The translations under genes and the position numbers were made by a program. From Lancefieldella parvula (lineage in GTDB: Bacteria; Actinomycetota; Coriobacteriia; Coriobacteriales; Atopobiaceae): a stretch of DNA of 64,000 bases. The stretch is from positions 1,364,001-1,428,000 of the forward strand of contig CP097092.1 in assembly GCA_023300185.1 (NCBI GenBank), written 5' to 3'. Numbering within the stretch: position 1 is the first letter of the stretch; each line of letters opens with the position of its first letter. Below the pieces are notes generated by a model that saw only the letters and a program-made list of their open reading frames with translations, made no database searches and was not told the DNA's origin. This document shows positions 9,560 through 20,669 of the stretch, one piece after another.

Positions 9560-10233
9560 TTACTGACTGCTTTTCCACTCAGCAACTTTGCGAGAAAGCC
9601 ATTTAGTCCAAGCGTCTAATCCTTCCCCAGTTTTGGCAGAGAAAGGAATAACGACAGCCTTTGGATTTCTAAGGGCCACATTTTTCTTGAGTTTTTCTAG
9701 GTCAAAATCAAAATACGGTGCTACGTCTATTTTGTTAACAAGCACCACATCACAGACCTGATACATCAAAGGGTATTTCAACGGCTTATCGTCGCCTTCG
9801 GGAACAGAAAGAATAGTGACGTTTACGCCGGCACCGGTGTCAAACTCTGCCGGACATACCAAGTTTCCAACGTTCTCTAAAAAATAAGGTCCACATCACC
9901 TGCATTGAGACCTTCTAGACCCTGAGCGCACATATGCGCATCGAGGTGGCACATACCGCCAGTGTGCAGCTGAATGGCTTTCACGCCCGTTTCTGAAATA
10001 GCAGCAGCATCAACATCTGAATCAATGTCAGCTTCCATAACAGCAATGGAAACCTTATCTTTCAGGGCAGCAATGGTCTTTTTAAGGGTGGTAGTTTTGC
10101 CAGAACCTGGAGAAGACATAAGGTTTACCAGCAGAGTTCCCTTTTTCTTCATTTCTTCTCTTAGTTGATCGGCGCTTTTCTCGTTAGCTGCAAAAACACT
10201 CTGCTTAACTTCAATGATGCGATACTCACCCAT
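9560..10233 (-). pseudogene. hypB: Hydrogenase nickel incorporation GTPase HypB, frame broken at a T6 run
   Basis: Two overlapping frames together make a 224-residue HypB. The first holds the P-loop SSPGSGKTTTL and the metal site GGMCHLDAHM; the second holds VCPAEFDTGAG, the G4-like NKID and the C-terminal helix. The first frame stops at TAG (9879-9877) directly after six T on the minus strand (9884-9879). Slipping back one base on the T run, or one extra T, reads LIFLENVGNLVCPAEF, the family sequence. The break may be a base-call error, a real mutation or slippage. GGAGAG precedes the ATG. No N-terminal His-rich or CxxCGC segment is present. Confidence 0.85.
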
Positions 10234-10262
10234 AAGTTCTCTCCACAGTTCCGATACGTATG

Positions 10263-10646
10263 TTAATGACCCAACAGGTGTGCGGCGTGTGCAAGGCCAA
10301 CGCGGATCAGCGTTGTGACGTGCTCATCTGCAAGTGAGTAGATAACTTTTCTGCCATCTCTTTTTGCATTGACAAGACCGCGGTCGCGCAAAAGACGCAA
10401 CTGGTGAGAGGTTGCTGACTGAGATACCGAAAGCATTTCCTGCAGCTCTGTTACGCTTTTCTCGCCATTTACTAAAGCACCCAAAATCTGGAATCGAGTG
10501 AAATCAGACAGTGCATCAAAAATCTGGGTTGCATCGTAGATGATGTCATCGTTTACCAGGTATTCATTCAGCTTCTGATCAGAAACATAATCGCACGTAG
10601 AATGAGTGTGCTCGCACTGTTCAGAATCGTGGGAGTGACTATCCAT
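10263..10646 (-). CDS. ArsR/SmtB-family metal-sensing repressor
   Basis: A 127-residue winged-helix repressor with recognition segment SVSQSATSHQLRLLRDRG. The last helix has D107, H109, H120 and H123, the exact spacing of the alpha-5 site of SmtB/NmtR sensors; H123 in place of Glu is the NmtR (Ni/Co) pattern, and H127 is an extra His. The N-terminus is rich in possible ligands (HSHDSEQCEHTHSTC). The alpha-3 CxC site of ArsR/CadC is absent. It lies 30 bases before hypB in the same direction, so it most likely represses this operon until Ni2+ (or Co/Zn) binds. Confidence 0.88.
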   Translation of the reverse strand: MDSHSHDSEQCEHTHSTCDYVSDQKLNEYLVNDDIIYDATQIFDALSDFTRFQILGALVNGEKSVTELQEMLSVSQSATSHQLRLLRDRGLVNAKRDGRKVIYSLADEHVTTLIRVGLAHAAHLLGH

Positions 10647-10746
10647 TTGCTATTCCTATCCTTTAAGAGCCGCAAAATAAATGGCTTACCAAACGTAATT
10701 CATAAAAGATTAGTATATACCGTTACTCGCTTCTGTAAGCGTAACT

Positions 10747-10781
10747 AAAAGAGGACTCCAGCTAACGGCTGAAGTCCTCTT
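10747..10781 (-). terminator. Rho-independent terminator after rpoC
   Basis: AGAGGACT with an inner CAG arm pairs with CTG and AGTCCTCT around a short loop; on the minus strand it is followed by TTTTAG. It ends the rpoB-rpoC transcript before the hyp operon. Confidence 0.8.
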
Positions 10782-10831
10782 GTGTATCGGAGGCAATCTC
10801 CGAAAAAGTTTGATGTATCAGGCGAGATTAC

Positions 10832-13800
10832 TTACTCGTCTTCGCCGTCTGCCTCAGCGTCCATGCGGACAACCTGGTTAAGAAGGTCATCCAGAGAACC
10901 AAGGTCCTCGTTAATTACATCAGGGCTAACCTCGTCGGAAGAAGAACCGATGAGTGTCTCAGTGTAATCAGAGTGCGTGGATGGAGCTGCAGAGCCCAGC
11001 ATCAAGCCACCATCGCCTTCTGGCGAGAAGACCATGTTGAGCAGCTGAGAAAGATCCTCAGAATCTGCCTCATCCTCTTCTGGCTCAAGGATGTAGAGGA
11101 GGTTACGAGCCTCAAGGCCATCGCGGAGCTCCTCGATTGCCTTTGCACCAATACCATCGATGCGAAGCAGGTCTTCCTCGGTCTTACCGATAAGATCGCC
11201 TACGGTCTCAATGCCAACCTCGCTGAACTTATTGGTCCAACGCTGTGATACGCCAAGATCGTCAAAGAGGTACAGCTTTGCGTCCTCGCTTGAAAGCGTG
11301 CGGCCATTCTTGGAATAAACGCCACCGTTGTAATCCTCGTTGACCCAGTCAAGCTGCTTAGGAAGCTGCTCCTCGATATCCTTAAGCTCTGCTGGTGCCC
11401 AGTCTGGAAGAGACTTAGCAAGAGAAGAGGTTGGGCCATCAATCTTGGTGCCATGGTAGGTAAGCTCAACATCGTTGTATGCGGAGAGACCAGTACCTGC
11501 AGGAATCTGCTTACCAACAATAACGTTGGACTTGAGGTCAAGCAGGTGGTCAACGTCACCTTCGATAGCTGCAGAGGTAAGAACGCCTGCAGTACGAATG
11601 AACGATGCGCTGGAGAGCCAAGAATCGATAGAGCTTGCAACCTTCAGAGTACCAAGGATTGCTGGCTCTGCCTCTGGTGGAGTACCACCAGCAAGGGCAA
11701 TGTTCTGGACAGTCTCTGCAAAGACATAGCGGTCCACATACTGACCAAGCAGGTACGAAGAGTCACCTGGGTTGGTAACCTGAACACGACGAAGCATCTG
11801 ACGTGCGATAACCTCGATGTGCTTATCGTTGAGTTCTACACCCTGGGAGGTATAGACGTCCTTAACGGACTCAACGAAGGTGTGCATAGTGGACTCAATG
11901 TCAGTGAGTCGACGGAGCATACGGAAGTTGACGAAGCCGCGGGTAATCTGGTCACCAGCACGGACAACAACGCCATCCTCAATACCAGGCATGAAGCGGA
12001 CAGATGCAGGTACACGCCACTCCTCGATGACACGGGAAGCATCGTCTGCATCAACAATACGCAGCAGGTACTCGGTGGTCTCTGGGGTAATGTGAAGAAC
12101 ACCAGAGACTGGAGCCAGGTCAGCCTCGCGGCCAAGAATCTTCTCGTTGACGTTGCCGACGACGTCGAACATACGAGCAACGGTAGGAAGACCCTGCGTA
12201 ATATCGTCTGCGCCTGCAACACCACCGGAGTGAATGGTACGCATGGTCAACTGAGTACCAGGCTCACCAATGGACTGAGCTGCGATAATACCAACTGCAG
12301 TACCAATGTTGACAGGACGACGGGTGGAAAGATCCCAGCCGTAGCACTTCTGGCAGACGCCGTACTTAGACTTGCAGGTCAGAAGCGCGCGGAGCTGAAC
12401 CTTAGCAAGGCCGTGCTCAACAAGACGCTCAAGATCCTGCTTGGACTCAACATAGCCACCAGCAGGGATAAGAACCTCGCCAGTATTTGGATCGCAGACA
12501 TCCTCAAGGGTGCAGCGACCAATCAGGTCAGTATCAACAGAAGTCTGACCAGGCTTAATCAGAGGATAGGTAACTGCCTCATCAGTGCCGCAGTCCTCCT
12601 CGCGGACAATGACGTCCTGTGCAACGTCGACGAGTCGACGAGTCAGGTAACCAGAGTCGGAGGTGTGAGATGCGGTATCTACCAGACCCTTACGAGCACC
12701 GTAGGTAGAAATGAAGTACTCGAGAGGCTCAAGACCCTCGCGGAAGTTTGCCTTAATTGGAAGGTCGATGGTTTCACCGGACATATCCGCCATCAGGCCT
12801 CGCATACCAGCAAGCTGGCGAAGCTGTGTCTTAGAACCACGAGCTCCAGAGTCAGCCATCATGTAAATTGGGTTGTTCTCTGCAAAGCCCGTAAGCATCT
12901 CAGAGCCGAGAAGATCGGTGCACTCGGTCCATGCGTTAACAACCTCAACGTGACGCTCTCGCTCGGAAAGGAAGCCGTCCTCGTAGTACTCGTTGATCTG
13001 GTCGACGCGGTCCTGTGCCTCCTGAAGCAGCTGTGGCTTGTGTGGAGGAATAACAGCGTCCCAAACAGAAACGGTCAGACCAGCAAGAGTTGCGTAGTGG
13101 AAACCAGTCTTCTTGATGTTGTCCAGAATTGGCTCAACATCAGCCATTGGGTAACGGTCGCAGCAATCGTTGACCAGAATGCCAATGTCAGACTTGACCA
13201 TCTTGTAGTTGATGTATGGGTAATCCTCTGGAAGGCACTGACGGTTGAAGATAATACGACCAACAGTGGTCTCAAAACGCTTAGTACCCTCAGTAACGTC
13301 CAGGTCCTCATACTGACCGCGGCCAGTCATAACGCGGAAGATAGCACGATCGCTATCAGCAACGTTTGCATCCTTGGAGCTTACGCGGACAACAACCTTT
13401 GCCTGAAGATCAAGGTCACGGTTGGCCTCAATAGCCAGAAGAGCATCCTCAAAGCTTGCAAAGGTAAGAGTCTTAGCGTCTTCACCGGTCTTCTCGGAAG
13501 TGAGGTAGTAGACACCAAAGACCATATCCTGAGAAGGAACGGTCAGAACCTTACCAGAAGCAGGGCTTCTGAGGTTGTTGCTGGAGAGCATCAGAATGCG
13601 AGCCTCTGTCTGTGCCTGAGTAGAAAGTGGCACGTGGACAGACATCTGGTCGCCGTCGAAGTCTGCGTTGAATGGTGCGCAGACCAGAGGGTGCAAGTGG
13701 ATTGCCTTACCCTCGATAAGGACTGGCTCAAATGCCTGGATAGACAGACGGTGAAGGGTAGGTGCGCGGTTGAGAAGAACGAGGCGGTCCTGAATGACCT

Positions 13801-15262
13801 CATCCAGAACGTCCCAAACAACTGGGGTACCACGGTCAATAGCGCGCTTTGCGCCCTTAATGTTTTCAACTTTGCGGAGCTCAACCAAACGACGCATGAC
13901 AAATGGCTTGAAGAGCTCAAGTGCCATAGCAGATGGAAGGCCGCACTGGTGCAGCTTCAAGTGTGGGTCAACAACAATGACGGAACGGCCAGAGTAGTCA
14001 ACACGCTTACCCAGAAGGTTCTGACGGAAGCGACCCTGCTTACCCTTAAGGGCCTCAGCAAGAGACTTCAGAGGACGTCCACCACGACCAGTGACTGGAC
14101 GACCACGGCGACCGTTGTCAAACAGAGCGTCAACGGACTCCTGAAGCATGCGCTTCTCGTTGTTAACAATGATAGAAGGTGCCTCAAGGTCAAGCAGGCG
14201 CTTAAGACGATTGTTACGGTTAATAACACGACGATACAAATCGTTTAAGTCGGAAGCTGCAAAACGGCCACCATCAAGCTGAACCATAGGACGAAGATCA
14301 GGTGGAATAACTGGTACAACGTCAAGAATCATGTTAGCTGGATCGTTGCCGCCCTTAAGGAAAGCGTCAACAATCTCAAGGCGCTTAATGGCCTTCTCGC
14401 GCTTCTGCTTCTGAGCATCCTCATTGGCGATAATAGCGCGGAGCTCCTTGGCCTCTTTCTCAAGGTCAATGTTGGAGAGAAGGTCACGTACTGCCTCTGC
14501 GCCCATGCCACCCTTGAAGTAGATGCCGTAGTAGCGCTTAAGCTCGGAGAACAGACCCTCATCGGAGATGAGCTCTCTGGTCTCAAGCTGCATGAACTTC
14601 TCGAAAGCCTCACGACGAAGTGTCTTCTCTTCCTCGTACTCTTCCTCAAGATCAGCGACGCCTGCACGAATCTCGTCCTCAGAAAGAGGCTCAAAATCGC
14701 CAAACTCGTCATCCTGTGGCTGGCCCTGCTCGCGAAGACGTGCGATCTGATCGTCACGCTCTGCGTCAAGCTCTTCGATATCTGCTGCAAGCTCCTCACG
14801 AAGATCGTCTACGTCAGCCTCACGTGCCTCAGTGTCAACACTGGTGATTACGTAAGATGCAAAGTAGAGGACTTTCTCGAGGTCCTTGCTCTTGATGTCA
14901 AGAAGACGTGCCAGAGGGAAGCTGGTTGGGCTCTTGAAGTACCAGATGTGGCTTACAGGAGCAGCAAGCTCGATGTGACCCATGCGGTCACGACGAACCT
15001 TTGCGGTGGTTACTTCAACACCGCAGCGCTCGCAGGTAATGCCCTTGAAGCGAATGCCTTTGTACTTACCGCAGGCGCACTCCCAGTCCCTTACAGGTCC
15101 AAAGATCTTCTCGCAGAAAAGGCCGTCCTTTTCTGGCTTAAGAGTACGGTAGTTGATGGTCTCAGGCTTCTTTACCTCGCCATAGGACCAACCGCGGATA
15201 TCATCAGCAGACGCTAGAGAAATTTTAATAGCGTCAAATTCAGTGGAATCGAAATCTGCCAC
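10832..15262 (-). CDS. rpoC: RNA polymerase beta prime subunit, with C-terminal HhH extension
   Basis: A 1476-residue beta prime. An N-terminal zinc site uses CACG and CERCG, the catalytic loop is NADFDGDQM, and the trigger-loop and bridge-helix region is intact ([16 protein letters not shown] segment). The GTG at 15262 has AAGGAG eight bases upstream and starts five bases after rpoB. After the family-end segment KQIPAGTGL there are about 190 extra residues. They include a helix-hairpin-helix (residues 1341-1388, [20 protein letters not shown] then [14 protein letters not shown]) that closely resembles the alpha-subunit CTD, then an acidic tail ending DGEDE. A Glu-rich insertion near residues 150-230 is of the actinobacterial type. 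Confidence 0.97.
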   Translation of the reverse strand: MADFDSTEFDAIKISLASADDIRGWSYGEVKKPETINYRTLKPEKDGLFCEKIFGPVRDWECACGKYKGIRFKGITCERCGVEVTTAKVRRDRMGHIELAAPVSHIWYFKSPTSFPLARLLDIKSKDLEKVLYFASYVITSVDTEAREADVDDLREELAADIEELDAERDDQIARLREQGQPQDDEFGDFEPLSEDEIRAGVADLEEEYEEEKTLRREAFEKFMQLETRELISDEGLFSELKRYYGIYFKGGMGAEAVRDLLSNIDLEKEAKELRAIIANEDAQKQKREKAIKRLEIVDAFLKGGNDPANMILDVVPVIPPDLRPMVQLDGGRFAASDLNDLYRRVINRNNRLKRLLDLEAPSIIVNNEKRMLQESVDALFDNGRRGRPVTGRGGRPLKSLAEALKGKQGRFRQNLLGKRVDYSGRSVIVVDPHLKLHQCGLPSAMALELFKPFVMRRLVELRKVENIKGAKRAIDRGTPVVWDVLDEVIQDRLVLLNRAPTLHRLSIQAFEPVLIEGKAIHLHPLVCAPFNADFDGDQMSVHVPLSTQAQTEARILMLSSNNLRSPASGKVLTVPSQDMVFGVYYLTSEKTGEDAKTLTFASFEDALLAIEANRDLDLQAKVVVRVSSKDANVADSDRAIFRVMTGRGQYEDLDVTEGTKRFETTVGRIIFNRQCLPEDYPYINYKMVKSDIGILVNDCCDRYPMADVEPILDNIKKTGFHYATLAGLTVSVWDAVIPPHKPQLLQEAQDRVDQINEYYEDGFLSERERHVEVVNAWTECTDLLGSEMLTGFAENNPIYMMADSGARGSKTQLRQLAGMRGLMADMSGETIDLPIKANFREGLEPLEYFISTYGARKGLVDTASHTSDSGYLTRRLVDVAQDVIVREEDCGTDEAVTYPLIKPGQTSVDTDLIGRCTLEDVCDPNTGEVLIPAGGYVESKQDLERLVEHGLAKVQLRALLTCKSKYGVCQKCYGWDLSTRRPVNIGTAVGIIAAQSIGEPGTQLTMRTIHSGGVAGADDITQGLPTVARMFDVVGNVNEKILGREADLAPVSGVLHITPETTEYLLRIVDADDASRVIEEWRVPASVRFMPGIEDGVVVRAGDQITRGFVNFRMLRRLTDIESTMHTFVESVKDVYTSQGVELNDKHIEVIARQMLRRVQVTNPGDSSYLLGQYVDRYVFAETVQNIALAGGTPPEAEPAILGTLKVASSIDSWLSSASFIRTAGVLTSAAIEGDVDHLLDLKSNVIVGKQIPAGTGLSAYNDVELTYHGTKIDGPTSSLAKSLPDWAPAELKDIEEQLPKQLDWVNEDYNGGVYSKNGRTLSSEDAKLYLFDDLGVSQRWTNKFSEVGIETVGDLIGKTEEDLLRIDGIGAKAIEELRDGLEARNLLYILEPEEDEADSEDLSQLLNMVFSPEGDGGLMLGSAAPSTHSDYTETLIGSSSDEVSPDVINEDLGSLDDLLNQVVRMDAEADGEDE

Positions 15263-15267
15263 AGTCG

Positions 15268-18200
15268 CTACTCCTTATCGGTGGTCGCGTCGCCTACAAG
15301 TGCGGATGCACCCTCAGCGTCTTGGGACAGGTCGGAAGCGGTTACCTCAGTGAAGCCAAGGTCGTTGAGGATCTCAACAGCGTTCTTCTCCTCAGGATCG
15401 GTGACCTTTGCGGTATTTGCACGCTTACGATAGGAGATTGGCTCAATGTCAAGTGCCAGGGAGCGAATCTCTTTGACCAGAACCTTGAAGGACTCAGGAA
15501 TTCCTGCAGTAGGAATGTTCTCGCCCTTAACAATGGACTCGTAGGTCTTAACACGGCCGTTGGTATCGTCAGACTTAACGGTGAGGATCTCCTGGAGGAC
15601 GTTAGCAGCACCGTATGCATACAGTGCCCAAACCTCCATCTCACCAAAGCGCTGACCACCGAACTGTGCCTTACCACCCAGAGGCTGCTGGGTAACAAGA
15701 GAGTAAGGACCAGTTGAACGTGCGTGGATCTTATCGTCAACCATGTGGCCGAGCTTCAAGATGTAAGAAACACCAACGGTAATTGGGCTCTTGAAAGCCT
15801 CACCGGTACGACCATCGTAGAGGGTAGTCTTACCACGCTCGTTGAGCTGTGGAACAAACTCCTCGCGCATGTCCTCGCCGTACTCCTTGAGAGCCTTATT
15901 GATCATGTTGATGTTGGTGCGGCGAACAATCTCTGCAACGGACTCATCAGTAGCACCGTCAAAGAGTGGTGTTGCAACAGGAATTGGGCCTTCAACGTAA
16001 CGCTTGGAATCTGCGTCATCGTCATCCCAACCATGTGCAGCGCCCCAGCCAAGGTGGCACTCAAGCAGCTGACCAACGTTCATACGGGAAGGAACGCCCA
16101 GTGGGTCGAGAATAACGTCTACTGGGGTACCGTCTGCCATGTAAGGCATGTCCTCAACAGGGAGAACCTTACAAATAACACCCTTGTTACCGTGACGACC
16201 AGCAATCTTATCGCCCTGCTGAATCTTTCTGCGCTGAGCAACAAAGACGCGGACCAGGTCGTTTACTCCTGGAGGCAGGTCGTCTCCAGCCTCACGGCTG
16301 AAGCGGACAACGTCAACAACGCGGCCGTAGGAGCCGTGTGGCATCTTAAGGGAAGTATCACGAACATCGTGTGCCTTAGCACCGAAGATTGCGCGAAGCA
16401 GGCGCTCTTCTGCGGTCAGAGCAGTCTCACCCTTAGGAGTGACCTTACCAACCAGAATATCGCCAGGGCCAACCTCAGCGCCGATGCGGATGATACCGTC
16501 ATCGTCGAGATTTGCGAGCATGTCCTCACCAAGGTTTGGAATCTCGCGGGTAATCTCCTCAGCACCAAGCTTGGTGTCACGAGCATCAATCTCGTGGCGG
16601 GAAATGTTAACGGAGGTCAGAAGGTCTTCCTGAACAACGCGCTCGGAGACGATAATACCGTCCTCGTAGTTGTAGCCTTCCCATGGCATGTAAGCAACGG
16701 TAAGGTTTGCACCAAGTGCCAGCTCAGAGTGGTCAACAGATGGACCGTCTGCGATTGGCTGGCCCTTCTCGACCTGCTGTCCAACAGTGACGATTGGACG
16801 GTGGTTGATGCAAGTGGACTGGTTGGAGCGCTCGTACTTAGGAAGATCGTAGCGCTGAGAACCGTGCTCATCGGAGTAGATGACAACGTGAGCTGCGTCT
16901 ACCTCGGTGACCTCGCCGGCAAACTCTGCACAAATAAGCTCACCAGAGTCCTGAGCTGCGCGGCCCTCCATGCCAGTTCCAACAAATGGAGCGTGGGACT
17001 GAATCAGAGGCACTGCCTGACGCTGCATGTTTGCACCCATGAGGGTACGCTTTGCGTCGTCGTGCTCAAGGAATGGAATGAGGTTAGCTGCGACGGAGAG
17101 AAGCTGACGTGGAGAAACGTCCATGTAGTCAACGTCCTCAACGGGAACCTGTGCAGGTGCACCGAAGGAACCGTCGAAGTCGCGGGTACGTGCAATAACG
17201 CGGTCTGCATCAACAATCTTGCCGTCTGCGTCAACCTCAACAAACTTCTTAGACTTAGGATCAATTGGGGTGTTAGCAGGAGCAATAATGTGATTCTCCT
17301 CCTCATCTGCAGTCATCCAAACGATGTCGTCAGAAACAACGCCGTCTGTGACCTTACGATAAGGAGCCTCGATAAAGCCGTACTCATTTACGTGAGCGTA
17401 CAGTGCCAAAGAGCCGATAAGACCAATGTTTGGTCCCTCAGGAGTCTCGATTGGGCACATACGGGAGTAGTGCGAGTTGTGAACGTCGCGGACTGCGGTA
17501 GGAACGTTGGTACGACGGCTGGAGCCGGACTTGTGTCCTGCAAGACCGCCAGGTCCCAGAGCAGAAAGACGACGCTTGTGGGTCAAACCAGCAAGTGGGT
17601 TTGCCTGGTCCATGAACTGCGAAAGCTGAGAAGAACCGAAGAACTCCTTGATTGCAGCAACAATTGGACGGATGTTGATCAGAGACTGTGGAGTGATGTC
17701 GTCTGCGTCCTGAGATGCCATACGCTCACGAACAACGCGCTCCATGCGGCTCATACCAATGCGGAACTGGTTCTGGACCAGCTCGCCTACGGTACGGACG
17801 CGGCGGTTGCCAAAGTGGTCAATGTCATCAAGGTGCTTAGACTCATCACCTGCATGCACTGCAAGAAGGTACTGAAGAGCTGCGACAATGTCCTCTTTGG
17901 TAAGGACACGAACATCTGCAGGAATCTCTTCCTCAAGCTTCTTGTTGATCTTGTAACGACCAACGCGAGCAAGGTCATAGCGTTGCTCGTTGAAGAAGAG
18001 GCCGTCAAGCAGAGAACGGGCGGAGTCAACAGTTGGTGGCTCGCCTGGACGCTGACGACGATAAATCTCGATAAGAGCATCCTCACGTGTGGTTGCAACG
18101 TCACGCTCAAGTGTGTTGCGAACAACATCGGAATCACCAAGGAGCGAGAGAATCTCGTCGTCGGTAACAGCGATGCCAAGTGCACGGAGGAAAACGGTAG

Positions 18201-18783
18201 CGCTCTGGCGGCGCTTGCGGTCAATAGAGACGACCAGGTGGCCGCGCTTATCAACCTCAAACTCAAGCCATGCACCACGTGCAGGAATGAACTGAGACTT
18301 GTGGACCAGAACACCGTTGTCCATCTCTGACGAGAAGTACACTCCAGGTGAACGGACGAGCTGTGAAACCACAACACGCTCAGAACCGTTGATGATGAAG
18401 GTACCGCGCTCGGTCATCAGTGGGAAATCACCCATGAAGACAAGCTGCTCCTTCATCTCACCAGTCTCTTTGTTGACAAAACGGACGTCAACAAAAAGAG
18501 GTGCTTGATATGAAATGTCTTTTGCACGACACTCAGCCATTGAATTGGCAGGGTCGCCGAACTGATGGTCACCAAAGGTGACCTGCATGGTTCCAGCGCT
18601 GTTCTCAATTGGCGAGAACTCAGCGAAGGACTCTGCAAGGCCCTCTCCCATAAAGCGCTCAAATGATTCCTTCTGTACAGAAATCAGATTTGGCAGCTCC
18701 ATAGCTGCGGGAATCTTACTGAACGTCCTGCGTCCAGTATGCGCCTGAGGCGTGGTGAGGGAAGTCTTTTTAGCGGTAGACAC
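15268..18783 (-). CDS. rpoB: RNA polymerase beta subunit
   Basis: A 1171-residue beta subunit with the rifampicin-region block [22 protein letters not shown], the [21 protein letters not shown] segment and the C-terminal switch-region [18 protein letters not shown]. An in-frame TTG begins 15 codons earlier, but AAGGAGG lies eight bases before a GTG at 18783 and this start leaves a normal N-terminus ([10 protein letters not shown]). It is transcribed with rpoC. A promoter candidate lies about 55 bases upstream, and rplL ends in a strong terminator, so rpoBC appears to be separately transcribed here. Confidence 0.98.
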   Translation of the reverse strand: MSTAKKTSLTTPQAHTGRRTFSKIPAAMELPNLISVQKESFERFMGEGLAESFAEFSPIENSAGTMQVTFGDHQFGDPANSMAECRAKDISYQAPLFVDVRFVNKETGEMKEQLVFMGDFPLMTERGTFIINGSERVVVSQLVRSPGVYFSSEMDNGVLVHKSQFIPARGAWLEFEVDKRGHLVVSIDRKRRQSATVFLRALGIAVTDDEILSLLGDSDVVRNTLERDVATTREDALIEIYRRQRPGEPPTVDSARSLLDGLFFNEQRYDLARVGRYKINKKLEEEIPADVRVLTKEDIVAALQYLLAVHAGDESKHLDDIDHFGNRRVRTVGELVQNQFRIGMSRMERVVRERMASQDADDITPQSLINIRPIVAAIKEFFGSSQLSQFMDQANPLAGLTHKRRLSALGPGGLAGHKSGSSRRTNVPTAVRDVHNSHYSRMCPIETPEGPNIGLIGSLALYAHVNEYGFIEAPYRKVTDGVVSDDIVWMTADEEENHIIAPANTPIDPKSKKFVEVDADGKIVDADRVIARTRDFDGSFGAPAQVPVEDVDYMDVSPRQLLSVAANLIPFLEHDDAKRTLMGANMQRQAVPLIQSHAPFVGTGMEGRAAQDSGELICAEFAGEVTEVDAAHVVIYSDEHGSQRYDLPKYERSNQSTCINHRPIVTVGQQVEKGQPIADGPSVDHSELALGANLTVAYMPWEGYNYEDGIIVSERVVQEDLLTSVNISRHEIDARDTKLGAEEITREIPNLGEDMLANLDDDGIIRIGAEVGPGDILVGKVTPKGETALTAEERLLRAIFGAKAHDVRDTSLKMPHGSYGRVVDVVRFSREAGDDLPPGVNDLVRVFVAQRRKIQQGDKIAGRHGNKGVICKVLPVEDMPYMADGTPVDVILDPLGVPSRMNVGQLLECHLGWGAAHGWDDDDADSKRYVEGPIPVATPLFDGATDESVAEIVRRTNINMINKALKEYGEDMREEFVPQLNERGKTTLYDGRTGEAFKSPITVGVSYILKLGHMVDDKIHARSTGPYSLVTQQPLGGKAQFGGQRFGEMEVWALYAYGAANVLQEILTVKSDDTNGRVKTYESIVKGENIPTAGIPESFKVLVKEIRSLALDIEPISYRKRANTAKVTDPEEKNAVEILNDLGFTEVTASDLSQDAEGASALVGDATTDKE

Positions 18784-18834
18784 CAGGTTGTCCTCCTTCA
18801 AAAGGGTGGAAGGTGGCAATTGTCGCAACCTAGT

Positions 18835-18863
18835 AATTTAGTCAAGATTTTAATGCGCGTCAA
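18835..18863 (-). promoter_or_regulatory. Promoter of rpoBC
   Basis: On the minus strand TTGACG (18863-18858), a 17-base spacer and TAAATT (18840-18835) stand about 50 bases before the GTG of rpoB. It fits the need for a promoter after the rplL terminator. Confidence 0.6.
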
Positions 18864-19164
18864 CAGAAAAACACTTGATTTTTTAAGACGTTTTGACTAT
18901 ATTATCGCGTTTATGTTTTTCAACTGCACAAACGTTATGTTGCAGGTAAATACTTGACTAACTCGTCTTTTCTATATATGAAGATTTTGTGGAGAAGGTC
19001 CACGGAGGCAGAAATCACTTTCGGTGAGCGGCGCTCCCCCGCCGCGTTGCTTCGCATGGCGCTCCATGCGCTGCGAGCACACGGGTTTCTCGCCAGGCGC
19101 GAGTGCGAGCGTGGCTGCAAGCGCGCGGGTTTCTCGCCAGGTGCGCCGGCTTTTTGCTGCACGC

Positions 19165-19282
19165 GCCTAAAAAGTGCAAAGAATCTGTATTTGAGCCACC
19201 GATTCTTTTGCAAAATCAGGCAAATCCACAGATTCTTTTGCAATTTTAGGCAAAAGTTACAGATTCTTTGTAGAAATCAGGC
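19165..19282 (+). repeat. Modular repeat, type A, copy 2 (118 bp)
   Basis: Starts GCCTAAAAAGTGCAAAGAAT and ends AGAAATCAGGC. One inverted unit is followed by three direct units with GATTCTTTTG or GATTCTTTG cores. It is exactly 118 bases, like the other A copies, and is followed 57 bases later by a type-B element. Confidence 0.9.
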
Positions 19283-19339
19283 GCGAGGAAGCTGGGGTAA
19301 GTCACGCAGAAAGATAGAGCAATCACACCGGATTTATGA

Positions 19340-19459
19340 GCCTGAAATGCACACCAAGTCTGAGCAAAAGTACTCAGATAAGGCGAGAAAAACAGGCAAA
19401 TCGCTCAGACATGGCGAGAAAATCCGGCAAATCACTCAGACTTGATGCACTTTTCAGGC
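19340..19459 (+). repeat. Modular repeat, type B, copy 1 (120 bp)
   Basis: Starts GCCTGAAATGCACACCAAGT (inverted unit with AGTCTGAG), then three direct units with CTCAGA cores. The first two carry GGCGAGAAAA and an aCAGGCAAAT or tCCGGCAAAT tail, and the element ends CACTTTTCAGGC. Architecture and boundaries equal type A, but the core word differs. Confidence 0.88.
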
Positions 19460-19520
19460 TGCAGCGAACGCATCCAAGCTCCATGCACTCCAAGCACACC
19501 GGGTTTCTCGCCAGGCAAAC

Positions 19521-19551
19521 AAAAAAGAGGCCAGACCGAAGTCTGACCTCT
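19521..19551 (-). terminator. Rho-independent terminator after rplL
   Basis: On the minus strand GAGGTCAGAC, a TTCG tetraloop and GTCTGGCCTC are followed by six T. It is a textbook intrinsic terminator 24 bases after the rplL stop and separates rplJL from rpoBC. Confidence 0.92.
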
Positions 19552-19574
19552 CCAGTAAGCAATGTAGGATGGAC

Positions 19575-19955
19575 TTACTTAAGGGTGACGGTAGCGCCAG
19601 CCTCCTCGAGCTGAGCCTTAGCAGCCTCAGCGTCCTCCTTCTTTGCGCCCTCGAGGACAGCCTTAGGAGCACCCTCGACGACCTCCTTTGCCTCCTTGAG
19701 GCCAAGGTTGGTAAGAGCACGGACAACCTTGATGACGCCGATCTTGTTGTCGCCGAAGCCCTCGAGGACAACGTCAAAGTTGGTCTTCTCCTCTGCCTCC
19801 TCAGCAGCGCCACCAGCTGCAGGAGCAGCTGCAACAGCTACAGGAGCAGCAGCGGAAACGCCGAAGACGTCCTCAAGCTCGTGAACGAGCTCAGAAAGCT
19901 CGAGTGCTGGCATCTCTTTAAGGGCCTCAATGATCTCATCTTTAGTGACAGCCAT
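19575..19955 (-). CDS. rplL: 50S ribosomal protein L7/L12
   Basis: A 126-residue stalk protein: N-terminal dimerisation helices ([20 protein letters not shown]), an Ala/Gly/Pro-rich hinge around residues 37-55 and a C-terminal domain with [16 protein letters not shown] that binds translation GTPases. AAGGAG precedes the ATG. It lies about 130 bases downstream of rplJ and is closed by a strong terminator. Confidence 0.97.
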   Translation of the reverse strand: MAVTKDEIIEALKEMPALELSELVHELEDVFGVSAAAPVAVAAAPAAGGAAEEAEEKTNFDVVLEGFGDNKIGVIKVVRALTNLGLKEAKEVVEGAPKAVLEGAKKEDAEAAKAQLEEAGATVTLK

Positions 19956-20087
19956 GTCAATTCTCCTTTTTAAACGATGCAGCCTTTGTACTGCATCTGG
20001 GCAATAGCCCGGCTTGTATGTGTGCGTTTAAGTGCGTCTACACTCTCACGCGGTTTGCGCCAATGCGCGGGTACAACAAAACGTTGC

Positions 20088-20609
20088 TTATGCAGCGTTC
20101 TTCTGATCTGCGACTGCAGAAAGAGCGGTTGCGAGTCCACGAGCTGGACCAGCGCAAACCTGTGCAATACCGGTAAGTGGGCTTGCAACAACGAAGACAA
20201 GCTTTGCAATGAGCTCCTCGCGAGAAGGAAGATCTGCGTAAGCCTTTGCCTCGTCAGCAGTAAGTGCCTGACCATCAGCGATACCACCAATGAACTCAAC
20301 TTTCTTGAGCTTCTTGGCCTGATCCTTGATGACCTTAGCGGCCTCGACAGGATCATTCTCATAGAAAACGTATGCGCAGGTACCGGCGAGCATCTCGTCA
20401 ATCTCTGGCATACCAGCATTCTTAAGAGCAATCTTGACGATGTTGTTCTTGTAGACCTTCATGTGAGCGCCTGCTGCGGTAAGTGCGCGGCGAAGCTCCT
20501 GAGTCTCCTTTACGGAGAGACCACGATAGTCGATAACAAACAGGCCCTTGGAGTTGTCGAGAGAAGCGGAAACCTTCTCGAGCAAATCAAGTTTAGACTG
20601 AGCTGGCAT
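20088..20609 (-). CDS. rplJ: 50S ribosomal protein L10
   Basis: A 173-residue L10, which anchors L7/L12 dimers to 23S rRNA; it has LFVIDYRGLSVKETQELRR near the N-terminus, VYKNNIVKIAL and a C-terminal helix for L12 binding. The frame extends 39 codons further upstream, but AAAGGAGGT seven bases before the ATG at 20609 and the family N-terminus fix the start. The upstream extension is the leader, which contains an attenuator-like hairpin. Confidence 0.96.
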   Translation of the reverse strand: MPAQSKLDLLEKVSASLDNSKGLFVIDYRGLSVKETQELRRALTAAGAHMKVYKNNIVKIALKNAGMPEIDEMLAGTCAYVFYENDPVEAAKVIKDQAKKLKKVEFIGGIADGQALTADEAKAYADLPSREELIAKLVFVVASPLTGIAQVCAGPARGLATALSAVADQKNAA

Positions 20610-20669
20610 GTAGTACACCTCCTTTATCATGTCTCGGGCACGAGCGCCAACAGGTGCGGCCCTCACATG

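Larger units (their letters stand above)
18864..19520. other. Repeat-rich intergenic block between rpoB and rplL
   Basis: No credible gene; a 163-codon open frame across it is made of repeat sequence. It holds three copies of GGGTTTCTCGCCA (19083, 19127, 19501), type-A repeat copy 2 and type-B repeat copy 1. In most bacteria rplL and rpoB are separated by far less, so about 0.5 kb of repeats appears to have accumulated here. Confidence 0.7.

Noticed and set aside
18954..19445. A 163-codon plus-strand frame between rpoB and rplL
   Set aside because: It is a translation of type-A and type-B repeats and GGGTTTCTCGCC words; no family feature and no Shine-Dalgarno.
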